From positions 9,920,001 to 9,984,000 of the forward strand of contig OW051496.1 in assembly GCA_932521035.1 (NCBI GenBank): 64,000 nt of DNA, given 5' to 3'. Every line of letters starts with the position of its first letter. The stretch's first letter is position 1. The position numbers and the translations under genes were made by a program. Positions 1-11,500 of this stretch are shown one piece after another. Origin of the DNA: Oscheius dolichura (lineage: Eukaryota; Nematoda; Chromadorea; Rhabditida; Rhabditidae). The notes beneath the pieces are model-generated. The model was not told the DNA's origin, did no database searches, and saw only the letters and a list, made by a program, of their open reading frames with translations.

Positions 1-1004
1 TGAAGTGTAGTAATTCTCCCAGGCAGTGGTCACTCGGTGTCTTCTTCCCCCTTGGATCCTCCACATTTTTCCATCGGCTCTCCCCAAAAGGTCAATTGCT
101 TGTCGGAACACTCGTTTCACCACCAGGCAGCCGCCGCCGCAGGCCAGAGGGGCCTGGGGGGCAGTGCACATATCAGGAGCACCCACAGAGAGTGCAAACA
201 TTTTCTGTGTTGCTCAAGTCCATCAGCCCGTTTTTTGGCTGGTCTCACAAGGATTATTCGAGACGAGAGGAGAGGAAAGAGCGGGTGTTTCCGTTTCGCC
301 GGCCGGCGTCAGTTTTGATACCCCCCTCTGCTCCTGGCTCTGTCCCCCTCCCTCCTTTTTCTCTGCAAGGGGGGCAGCCTTTATCATAAGCCCCTATGAG
401 AAGAAAGGATGGCAAGAGTTTCTGCAGCCCCCAGCTGCCCCATAGTATTGTTTTTCTTCTGCTTCCTGACCCATTAGATGACGTCTAACATGTCTTGGAC
501 TTTTTGAAAGAGCGGCTCAAGCTGTTTGAACTTCCAAAGGCCAGAAAAGAAGAAAAGAGAACGGAAATAGACCGCCGTTCAAGCTAAAATCTTATTAACG
601 CCTTTCTCCCATGGATAAAGACCTCTTCCAGCTTATAAGAGGCCCATTTAGAAACAAATAATCGCCGAGTTTCTTTGTTCCTTGGAGAAATAATTTCTTC
701 CTCGTTTTTACCTAAACCAGGCCTTTAAATTTTGAAACTTTTTGCTTTTCAGGTGGGAGAAACCCTAACTTATCCGTTCTACTTTTCAAAAATTCAAATT
801 TTTGAAGTTTTGGCCCCAGAATCCGAATGTCCGCTACCGTAGTGCCCAAGCGTTGTATATTTTTCAAAATTATCCTTTCCCGCTTTCTGAAAAGGCGAAT
901 TTCTCTATGCCGCCCATCTCTTCAGGACCCCAGTGACGAATTCTCCAGAAATTCATATTTTTCTTCCATTTTTATCCTTCAGAAATGAGAATACGATATA
1001 AACA
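1..1004. other. Left flank without a recognised gene
   Basis: I see no exon chain here. The open frames at 26-445 overlap one another in several frames and show no family motif or consistent splice borders. The last part (about 975-1004) holds a TTCAG acceptor at 975-982 just ahead of the start codon at 1005. It is therefore probably the 5' UTR or trans-splice region of the peptidase gene. Confidence 0.5.
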
Positions 1005-4000
1005 ATGAGCGAGAAGTCGATCATCCCCTTCTCGGATCTATCCTCACGACAACGACTTCTCGATACCGGCTCAACTGGCAGCCACAGCCCCGATAGGACC
1101 TCTAGGGCCTCTCTAATTCGATCTACTAGGTCAGTGCTCTAGATTAATTCGTTTCGGGACCTGTCTAAATTCCTGCCTCCCAGAGTTCTTGTTTTTCAGT
1201 AGTAACAACAAGAGCCGCCACCGAGAATGGGTTCCCCTTGCCCTGATGCTGACCCTTCTCATCGTGGTAGCCGCCTTCGTTCTCTGTCTTCTTCTCTCAT
1301 TTGTCAAGCTTCGCGAGGAGTATGCAGAGTGCCATTCAAAGGACAGCAGTGGCAGTAGTGGAGGCCCGTATTCAACCCTGTTGCAAGAGGATCGTCCCAG
1401 GGTGAGTCTCGACGGACAGACAGCAGGAAAAACGTAACTATAATTACAGCTGGACGACATTTCGCAGCTGTTGATGACTTCTTTTGACTCGACGAAAATA
1501 CGAAAAAACTTGAAATGGCTATCGAGAACGTCACATCTGGCAGGCACAGTCGAGAATACCGCGTTGATGTTAAAAATCGCCGATGAGGTGAGGGAACCTT
1601 ACAGATTACTGTATTCTCAGTCCTTTAAACATTCTATTTAAATCCCTTTTCAGTACCGTAGGCTAGGCTTTGATGTCCGTCTCCATAACTATACCGTCCT
1701 GTTGAATTACCCTGATTTCCAATCCCCGAATACAATTGAAGTTCGGGATGAGGATGACCGTTGGTGGATAGTTAGCGAAGGTAGGGGACGACCACGAGGA
1801 CCGCCGGAAGCACAACGAGAGGTTTCTAGACAGCTATATATTTTATAAAAAGGTGAATTTAGCAAACGGATCTGAGGTCAAGCGCCTGGTGGAATGCCTA
1901 CTCGCCCAACGGGACGGTGGAAGGACCCATTGTATACTGTAACTACGGGATGAAGGAGGACTTTGATAAACTGGAAAAGGTAACTAACATTTACTAAATG
2001 TTAAAATAGTGTCAGCCTTGAAATTCGATAAAAAATCACTTTTAAAAGCTCCAAATTGTTACCGCATCCCAAAAACCAGATCAAATTCATATGCGCGGGC
2101 TTTGCGCGGGTAATGCGTCAGTTTTTAGAGCATGCTCCTCCCAAAAACTTATTTTTCAGTGGGGAGAAGAAATAGACGGAGCCATTGCCCTAATACGATA
2201 TGCTGGAATCCCCAGGGCGGATAAGATCAAAGAAGCCCAGAAGCGGGGAGCCGTTGGAGTAATCCTCTTCAGCGATCCCCTCCACTATACGGGATACGAC
2301 AAGAATCGGGTACCCTTCGCCTTTCTGAAGAGGACAAAAAGTAGTTTAGACATTCCCTGATGACTCCTACCTCCCTGGCGATGATGCCCAGCGCGGGTCG
2401 ACTCTCAATACTCATGGAGACCCGCTAACCCCTGGCCTGCCGTCTCTTCTCTATGTTCACCGGACGGAGACGGTTGCAACGGCCAGGGAGAAAGGATTCC
2501 TACCGAAGATTCCGGTAACACCTGTCGGATACCATGACGCTGCTTATCTGTTTGCCAATATGGATGGAGACGTCATTACGGTAGGTTACTCGAAGGGGGA
2601 ACTGCTCTCTTTTGGGCCAACAACTGCCTCTCTAGTCCGTTTTTTCCACTTTTCGGAAAGGTTACTGTATCCCAGGTTACTGTATCCCAAAAATGGTTGA
2701 AAAATAATTGCGCTCTACGAAAAACTCGTCTAAAACCATAGAATCTTCGTTTTATAGGATCCCCAATGGAAAGGAGGCCTTTCCACCCAGTACAAGAGAA
2801 CCGGGCGGCGATTATTTCGTCTCCAAGTCAAATCCAAGAATGTACAACGAATAATTACCAATGTAATCGCCACCCTGGCTGGAAATGAGGAGCCAGATCA
2901 ATGGGTCCTGGTTGGAAACCATGTAGACGCCTGGGGAACGGTAAGTAGGTCGTCGTTATCATATTTCTGTGGATAAAAGCCAGGGAAATTTCATTTTTCG
3001 ATTTCTTAAATTAACTACAAGGATTACGGTAGATTTTATAGGTCTAAAAACGAGATTTTAATGACTTTTTCAGGGAGCAATAGACCCGTTGACTGGAACG
3101 GCTACCCAGTTGGAAATGGCCCGGGTGGCTTCCAAAATCTATCGCCTCGATCCACCGCGACGATCTCTTGTCTTCTGCCATTGGGATGCCGAAGAATATG
3201 GTCTGATCGGCTCCACAGAATGGCTAGAAGAGATGAAATTGCTTCTGGGAACCCGCGCCGTCGCCTATTTGAACGTGGATCATATTGCGGGAAATACCAC
3301 CCTCGATATAAAGGCGACTCCCTCGCTCTATCGGGTAATTGCCGACTCCGCCGATAGGTAGAATTAATAATTAAGCATACCCACTAAATAATATTTTAAG
3401 AGTTCCTCAACAAAATCCAGATGAGGTCAAGGCGGGAAGAAAGACCCTCTTGGACTCTTGGAAGCATTACCGTAGTCGGGGTCCAATTCTCGGGGACAGG
3501 ACCATTCCAGAAATTGGACTACCAGCAGCAGGGTCGGATTATTATGTAGGGAGAGGAATTCCCTTTAAAATAACCAAAAATTCAGAGATTTGCCAGTTTT
3601 GGAGGAATCCCAGCAGCTGATTTTAAACTGGAATCCTCTGTTGGTCAGTCCTACGCTCTGTATCACACGATGTATGAGACTTTCTGGACTGTCCAGGGAC
3701 TAGTGGACCCGTCCTTTAATTCTATGTTGTCCGTGGGCCGACTCTGGATGGAAGTGACCCACCGGCTGGTTAATGAGCTCGTCCTCCCGTTGAATCCACT
3801 CCACACCGTCCAGATGCTAACCACAATGGTCCAGAGGGTCGAGACCAGCTACATGCATGGCAACATCTCGTCGAAATTTTCTTATAAAGAAAAGATAGAA
3901 CGATTGAAAGACGCTATTAGGAGGCTGCAAATATCCACGAGGGTACTGCTTTTGGAGGCACAGGTGAGGAATTTAGAGAATGGAAGTACCGTACTACCTA

Positions 4001-4389
4001 CGATAGAACCGTAACAAAAGTACGGTACTTTTGGATGATCTTTCCCATAATACTTGATATTTCCTTCGCTTCTAAAGCCAAAATTCCAGGAAATTTCCAC
4101 TGGAAATGCGTACGTCTCATTGACGCGGCTCCTCCAAATCAACACGCGCCTTCAACAACTGGAACGAGCCTTTCTGGACCCTGCCGGTTTCTCCTCTCCC
4201 CTTCATCTGCACCTCCTCTTCGGCCCGTCCCGCCACCCCTCCTCCCAGGTCCCGTTCCTCCCGACGCTCCTGGATCCACTCATGGACTACCAGCAATCAG
4301 GCAATATCGACGATCTCCTCCCTCTTCACGATAGCTTTAACCGTCTTCAATACTCCGTCGAAAGTGCAATTTTAATGCTCTCCTTCTAG
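1005..4389 (+). CDS. gcp-2: Glutamate carboxypeptidase II (NAALADase), M28 zinc peptidase
   Basis: This is a type II membrane dipeptidase that would remove C-terminal glutamate from N-acetyl-aspartyl-glutamate or folate-type substrates outside the cell. My model has 12 exons: 1005-1129, 1200-1401, 1450-1587, 1654-1821, 1863-1979, 2160-2309, 2350-2580, 2758-2940, 3074-3357, 3401-3545, 3586-3963 and 4090-4389. Together they give 2421 nt and 806 aa with all phases matching. A cytoplasmic tail is followed by one membrane segment (about residues 52-75). The co-catalytic zinc ligands and the general base of the family are all present: His432 (NHVDAW), Asp442 (AIDPLTG), Glu478/Glu479 (HWDAEE), Asp507 (LNVDH) and His608 (ALYHTMYET). 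The length is slightly above the usual 750 aa because of a longer N-terminus. The start was chosen as the first ATG behind an acceptor at 982. The gene is probably intact and active. Which of the several nematode paralogues it matches is not resolved. Confidence 0.93.
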
Positions 4390-4587
4390 GTTCCCTTGTC
4401 TGATCATTTTACGGGTTGTTATCATTTGAAAGTAGGCAACAATAAGCATTTCCCCCAGCTCTTTCCATTAGTATTCGGACATCTCGGTTGTGGTGATCTC
4501 ACCTCTACCAAAATCTCTTCCTTTCTTTCAATTTCTGTGATATGTATTCTCATTTTTTGGCTTTTTATATAAAGCTTTCATATTTGT

Positions 4588-4779
4588 TCAAAAACCAAGT
4601 CTTGGCATACTCGTCCTCTTGATAGCCCAGCCGATGCGGCGGGCGGAAGAGTTCGTAATCTTGATGTGATAGGTGTGCTTGTCGTCCTAAAAGTATCAGG
4701 TTATTTGAAAAATTTCTACAACAGCTTACATAGGGCGAGTTGAACACGATCTTAGCCGAAGGCTGGATTTGGATTTCTC
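4588..4779 (-). pseudogene. msp: Truncated major sperm protein (MSP) gene
   Basis: Two adjoining exons on the minus strand (4730-4779 and 4588-4686, intron 43 bp) encode the N-terminal half of a major sperm protein. They read EIQIQPSAKIVFNSPY, then [19 protein letters not shown], then a stop right after RLGF. MSP is the nematode sperm cytoskeletal and signalling protein of about 126 aa. Here only about 49 residues remain and the second half of the immunoglobulin-like fold is missing. The first exon opens in phase 2 behind a TTTTCAG acceptor, which implies a lost or undetected upstream exon with the start codon. The intron splits the highly conserved stretch between SPY and DDK. The protein sequence is still very close to MSP, so the loss looks recent. 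It lies tail to tail with the peptidase gene. Confidence 0.75.
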
Positions 4780-4869
4780 CTGAAAAGATAAAGGATTAGT
4801 ATAAGCCGTATGTTCGTAGTTTTGATAACCTTTCAAGCAAAGTTTTAGGTGTAACAATTCTCTTGTCCT

Positions 4870-4896
4870 ATTCTTGATGTGGTAGGTGTGCTCGTC
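4870..4896 (-). pseudogene. Second MSP fragment
   Basis: The minus strand reads DEHTYHIKN behind an AACTAG acceptor-like site. This repeats the MSP core motif DDKHTYHIK found 190 bp away. It is too short to be a gene and is probably a leftover of a tandem MSP duplication. Confidence 0.5.
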
Positions 4897-5238
4897 TCTA
4901 GTTAAAAGAAGTAAGAGGGGTGACCATAATTTTAAGAGTGAAAGCTCAATATTAGTACGAGCGCAAAAAGTTGCAAGGGTATGCTAATGAGGGAGAAGCA
5001 GACGGGTCGAGACAGACAGTTTTACAGGGAGAGAAGCAGGCAGGGGATATTGACAGACAGTGGGAGAAGCAGAAGCAGGCAGTATAGGTTAAGATAGAGA
5101 AGCAGAAAGAGAAATGACAGGCAGTAGTGGCCAAGCAAGAGAAGCAGAACTGAAAAGGGTCCCAGAAGCCAGAGAAACGGAATACTGTACTGTATGAGCC
5201 ATACCGCGCCCGATTTTATTGGTACGTAACATATTTTT

Positions 5239-5354
5239 AGTCGGCCCGCCTGAGCTACAACTTGGTTCGCTAGAGTCGTGTTGACGTGTTCTCCAACTGG
5301 GACTTTGAATTTTTGGAATCGACCAAGAAATACCCGAGATACAGACACAAACGC
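5239..5354 (-). repeat. Dispersed repeat, copy A of a pair
   Basis: About 115 bp are clearly similar to 57016-57134. The shared core is CCAAGAAATACCCGAGATAC preceded by CTTTGAATTTTTG. Both copies are in the same orientation. Copy A lies just downstream of the LZTS-like gene. I do not recognise the family. Both copies can be translated on the minus strand as VSRVFLG-FQKFK, but no start, stop or splice context makes that convincing. Confidence 0.6.
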
Positions 5355-5559
5355 TAATGCCAGTCTAACGAGTGTATCCTTGCTCCATTGCTAAAAAAAC
5401 GAATAATTTTTATTATTTCGTATGCACAAATACTGTGAGCTGTCATAGAAAAATGATGAAAAAATAGGGGGGATTATCATTACTGCACGGGAAGTGATAT
5501 TCTTGTTTTGTATCTTGAGAGGGGAGAAAGTTTCGCGGGAAATCTGAAGCAGCAGCAGT

Positions 5560-8500
5560 TCAAATCAGGCGATCGCGTCCCACAGAGATCTGGTCCTGAC
5601 GAGAATTACCGTTTCCCTTAAAAATTAGATTACTATGACAAAGAAGAAGAAACGAACCTCCCATTTCTTTCTCTCCTCGGTAAACAGTTGAATCTGACCC
5701 TGGAGGGCGTCCTTCAGGGTGGAGACCTCATCGCGCAGGGACGAGACCTCATTTCGAATGATCGAGTCGGTTTCCTGGAAATAATTTATATTCTCTAGAA
5801 AATATAAAGCTACACTAACCCAGAAAATCTTTTTTTGGCGTTAAGAACAAAATTTAAATGCTGAATTTGGCCTAGAAACAATTTTCGCCGAATTTGACCC
5901 TATTTCCGGGTAAACCGCGTTGTTTTCGAATAATTACCGTAATTTATAGGATTCAAATGATGTCTACAGTAATCTATTGAGTCTAGTCCTTTAAAAGAGT
6001 AAAAAAATCCCACCTTGATATGCCTTGGAGCGGGAATGGGGGCATTCTGACGTCGCTGGGCGCATTCTTGACACGGCTTGGCCAGCTCGGCCTTGATCTG
6101 GGCCAGCTCCCTCTCCAACTGGAAGCATTTCCTCAGCAGGCCGGACTTCTCCTCCCGCATGGTCTCGGCATTCCTGGAGAGACCTTCCGTCTGTCGCTGG
6201 CAACCGGCCAGCTGTGCTCGAAGGGCATTCTCTCCACGTTCGGAAGCGGCCAACCGCGTGCGGAGACTGTCCAACTCCTCCTTCCATGTGCGCTCCTTAT
6301 CCTGGTAGACCTTTAAATTGAATTTCCTTTTAAATATGAAGACCACAGTACCTTGACAATGACTTCTTCATTGTGCTCCATTGTGGTTCGGACCTCTCGC
6401 AGCTCGTTTTCCTTGTCCCGGATAACCGTTTCAATGTCCATAATGCCGGAATCACTAGGCGAGGGGGTCACATGCACTCCGGAGGAGGCACTTCTACCAG
6501 TCTGGGCCAGCGAAGGGTAGGACTTTTTGTTGGTGCTAGGAGGGCTGCTCAAATGGCTGCTGCCGCTGGACGCCGTCGAGGAGGACAGCTTGTTACCACC
6601 AACGAAGGAGCCATAGTCTGAGCCACTGGAGCCGACTGAAAAAGGGCAATTAATGGGGAAGAAAATTGGGTTATGGGGATCTTGAAGCGAAAAGTAACCT
6701 CCAAAACTTATCGAGCCTAGGGAGGTACCTATGTTTTTCGAAACGCCGATCCCTGCACCCGTAAAGTCCCGGCAGCTGGATCATTTTTATTCAAAAGAGC
6801 TACAAAACTATGATGCCTTTATACCTCTGCCTTGCCGAAACTTTACGGGTGCAGGGGAGGGGACTATCGAGGACCGAATGGACAAAAAAGACTTACAATC
6901 GATGAATTTCTCCTTCTCGATATAATCCGGCACCGTATCGTATTCATTCTCGACTGGCTTCTCCGGCGAATAACTGGTACTCGGCTGGTACATTGTCCTC
7001 GGCTTGGCACTGATCACCGTCGGCATTTGAGCCAGATTGGATGCTGACTTGGCCAAATCACTATAAAATCCATACGGTAAGTTTGAAACTGTCCGCCGTT
7101 ACCCTCTAATGACAGGGCGCTCTAGTCGAATAACATCGTGAGACTGTCGATGAGAGGCCAAGGATTCGGGCTTATTTCCAAGCGGGCGGAAAGCAATCGG
7201 ACGGATGATGTCCTCGTGCTGTAATGTATTGTTAAAGAGTGAATTTTAAAGGTCTGGAGGGAATGACAATAAAGGCTGGCTATGTTCTTTCTTGTAAAGC
7301 GGAGAGAGGAGAGAGATCCCCGCTCGAGATTAAGGACAAAAAGAAGAGATACGAATGTGGCCTTGATGAGGGGAAGGGGGGTATTACAGACAACAAAAAC
7401 CAACCGTTGGCCTGACACCAGAATGAGGGGTGATCTTGGCAGGAGGCGGGAGATCATACAGAGGATTGGCCTTTGTATACCCTGGAAAACAATTTAGGTT
7501 ACTGTAATGTAAATAATAAAACTGACCATCAAATGTGCTCATCATCTTCTGTAGACTATTCATATGTTGATAATGGAATGAGAGATCCTTCTGACTGGCG
7601 CTGTTCTCCTTCGAGCGAAGGGTACGGTGTTCCATGTCCTTCCTGAAAATACGACGAGTGTGTGTTTGACCATTTGAGAGGATTAAATCAAACAAAATAA
7701 CACAGAAAAACCGGAGACGACGGGATGATGAGCTGAGGATGATCCGGAAGCGGCAAATAAAACACATGGCGGGGGCAAAAAAAGTCTAAGAAGGGAACGG
7801 GAAGGACTGGGGGGCATTTCCTGCCAGGAATTGAAGAATACGCCTGGATGTACAGGAAAATAGTCCCTGGAATTCTTCAGACGCTCCCTGGGATCGGTCC
7901 TCGATGGTCCGATTCCCTGCACCCGTAAAGAAGAGAAAGGTGTAAAGGCGTCACAGTTTTGTAGCAGTTTTGAATAAAGATGATCCAGCTGCCGAGGTTT
8001 TACGAGTGCAGGAGATTGGACTATCGAGGACTGAGCCCCCTCTCCTCCTCTTCCGTACCTCTACGAAACTGAGGAACACCCTAGACCCTCTAGAGTCCCC
8101 CTGAGGAATGTTCCCTCTGTTTTTTAGTATAAAAACAGGGGCATCCCTTTTAAGAGCTTTCAAAATGGGGGAGGAGGATATCTCGAGGACAAGGGCACCA
8201 GTAGGAGGAGGCGTAGGAGGGAAGTTAACCAGCCCCTTAGAAAAGTTATGGTATGTTGTTGATATCTTGGCAAGAATAATAAGAATAACATCGGCTGGTA
8301 GTATCTATCTCTCATGGCTGTAAATTGCGGGGATATGAGTGTCCGTTCCCGGTGACAGCGAGAGCGCCCGCTGCTGGCTGGAAGATTATGATGCGCCAAG
8401 GACAAATGGACCTGAGAAGGAAAACATAAACAGTTAAGAGAATCTGTATCGGCTACTGCTGAAAACTGCAGTTTCTACACCTTTTCTAGGTCAAACCGGG

Positions 8501-11500
8501 AGAGAGAGAGAACAGTCGAGAGAGGGGAACGCGCGGGGGAAGGCGATGCCATGGCATTTGAAAAGGATCCGATGACTTCCCCTCCCCGCAAATGGCGACT
8601 CTCTCGGCCAAGAGAGAGGGAGAGCCCCCTCTTGGCTGTCTAATTGACAAACAGCCCGTGCACGTAAGCACCTTTAGAGCCAGCGGGAGGGAGGGGCAGG
8701 CATGCCACAGGAGGGCAACGCAACAGAGGAGAACAGAAGGCTAGCTACCCCGGTCTATGGACAGGTAACTGCCCCTCGAGGGTGGGGAGATGGATAAAAA
8801 GTCAAGCAGGAGATGTGATGACGCCTAATTGCTATTTCGATTTACTGTACACACGGTTGGCTGCGTACATAACGGGCCGAAGATGAGATTTTGACGCGGT
8901 TTAATTGAGGCTAGAATTGGAAGAGACTGGAGGTGACTGTACTTTACAAAAGGCGAGACGCTTTTAGACTTTTTTTTCGCTGTAATTTCAAAGAGAAAGG
9001 AAAAGAATTAATGACCTTTTCTAAACGGTGTAATAATTTTGAATTATGCCCTGCTGTTAGTTTCTCCCCGGGAGAAATAACAGCTGGCGGAAAGGAGAAA
9101 AGATATGATGGATATGATGCAGCTTTGTGATGATGCATTTGCCAGACGGAGGCTGAATCGTCCGCCTCTTTGATCTCATCTTTTTACGGCTCAAAATTCA
9201 GAAAACAATCCAGGTGAGAGTCCCAGAGCTCCGTCCTCGATGGTCCAATCCCCTGCACCCGTAAAGTCTCGGCAGGAGGATCATCTTTATTCAAAATAGT
9301 TACAAAACTGTGACGCCTTTATATCTTTGCCCTGCTAAGACTTTATGGGTGCAGGGGATCGGGTTATCGATGGCCGAGCATTGTCGCAGTAGTTGTCTAT
9401 ATGCCCGCTATCAGACAGGTTCAAAAGGTTACATTCGATGAAAAGGAGTAAAAAAACCTTATGATGTGATAGGAAAAGGAAAGATCAAAGTTCTTCTCCA
9501 TTCAAAATGTGACCCGCCCTGCAAGTAGACCATTTTAGCCATGGAGCATGATTACTTTCGCGTCTAGACTGCTTCGGAATAATCTTGGAAACAGAGATGA
9601 GATCTTCTCGAAAATGTGGACAATCATAATTTCTTCCCTATCACATTATGTCTCCCTGATGGTGGACGAGTGTTATCGCAATAAAATAACAGCATCACAG
9701 ATGCTTGCTCCTCTCGAGGCGTTGCCCCAGCCAATTTATAAATTTCCCGGGCTATAATCTAATATTTTGTACCCTTTTTGCCCCCCTGATTCAAAAATAG
9801 AAAAAGGAAGGGCGAGAAAAAAAATGTAAAGTCCTTTATTTGTTGCTGGGTTGCAGAAGGGGCGCCATGCCCCGGCTGATACAGTGGCTGGAGACAAATG
9901 ACCGACCGGGAGACACAGAGAGACGGAAAAGGTGTGAAAGAACGATGATGGAACTGTACAACTGATCTTTTTCTTCCCCTTTTCTCTCTTTCGGGGGCAA
10001 ATTTGTCTTTATCACCCAGGAGACGCCCGGCACCTACACCCCGCGTCCTCCCGGAAGCTGACACCCTTCGTTCGTGACGAGAAATTCCATTTTAAACACA
10101 TGACACCAAGGGTCTCATATGGAACAGAACGGGGACTGGGAGGCTTTTAAAGATTCTGACACGATTCCGAAGGGTTCGGCGAACGGGGAACTGACGCAAG
10201 CGGTCATCCAAAGTCGCCGGGCAGAGGACAGCAAAAAGGAGGAGAGAATGGTGGACGGGCTGCGGCTAAAGGATCAGAACAACAACAAAAATGTGGCCAA
10301 GGACATAAATTCTCGAAGTGGACTTGGCTTCGGCCAGCTGTTGCCGCCAGGAGAGGCTTAACAAGAGCCCGACAATTACAATCACAGCAGCAAAGAACTG
10401 CCATTATTTAAAAAGGGAACAGTCCCGCCGGAATTTGACGCCTAGAGCCGGCAGAAAGGGGAGCGGCTGAAGATGGAAAGAAAGACAGCTCACACCGACA
10501 CACACACAAAGTCATGTGTCAGAACTGCTGGGAATATGACTTCTAGGGAGAAATGTCTGAGAACGGGAAAAGGAAGCCTATTTGAAAAACGTAAAGGAGA
10601 CGATAAGTAGGATAGCAGGCGAATGGACTTTATGAATCACTGGGGCAAAGATGACACGGAGCTCCGTCTAGTCAACTGTGTCATCGGAATGATTAATAAA
10701 AGAAAGCATTAGCCCTCGGCAGAGAGAAAGGACATCATCAGGACTAAAAATAACCTGGGGTCCAATACAAAAGGCCCCTTTAGGTATATTATCCAGAAGG
10801 TGCAGGGAAGGTCTCTTTTGAACCTCTAAAAAGGGGGAGGAGGGGTGAGAGGGTGACGTTTTCCCAAAGCAAAGACCTTAATTAGGTCCGGGAGGGTTCC
10901 AAGGGGACTCGGAGCACCCCCAAAGCAGGCTGTCCATTCCAGGCTACCGGTCAGGGGCAGCCACACCTGACCGAGGGCAGTCCCCGCCCGCGCCTTGTTC
11001 TCTCCTTTTTTTTGTAATACCCCATGTAAACAACGAGATAAAGTGTCAGTTTTGCCGATTTTTCAAGGTAAAAACCATTAAGCAAGGTGGCGGGGGAGGA
11101 GACCCTCAATTGCCGTAGAAGATCCATTGAAGGTCATTGCGAAAGACCGCGGAAAAAATTGCAGGAAGTTTGGGAAGAAAGTTTGGGACGTCAAGGAAAC
11201 AACTGGCTGGTCAGAACAGCCCGACCGGGTAAGGCGGGGCCCCCATCAGCAGCGGGTAATGTGCGTTACCCCGCCACCACGAAGCTGTAAATCTTCTCGC
11301 CCAGGGGGTGTGACGGTCGCGAAAGGGGGAAGAAAGGAAAAGGTTCCAGAACCGAGAGCAATTTATAGAGGGCATCATTTGTTAATTGTTAAAAGTAGAA
11401 CCGGATGTTTCTTGCTATTGTTGGAATGAGGAGAAGAAGAAGAAGAGAGAGAGAGTAAAAGCACCCCCGGCAGCAGCAAAAATGGTGATACAGTTGTGTT

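Noticed and set aside
8340..8415. Possible extra exon of the LZTS-like gene (VHLSLAHHNLPASSGRSRC)
   Set aside because: It has a fair acceptor but no convincing donor, and the model closes in phase without it.
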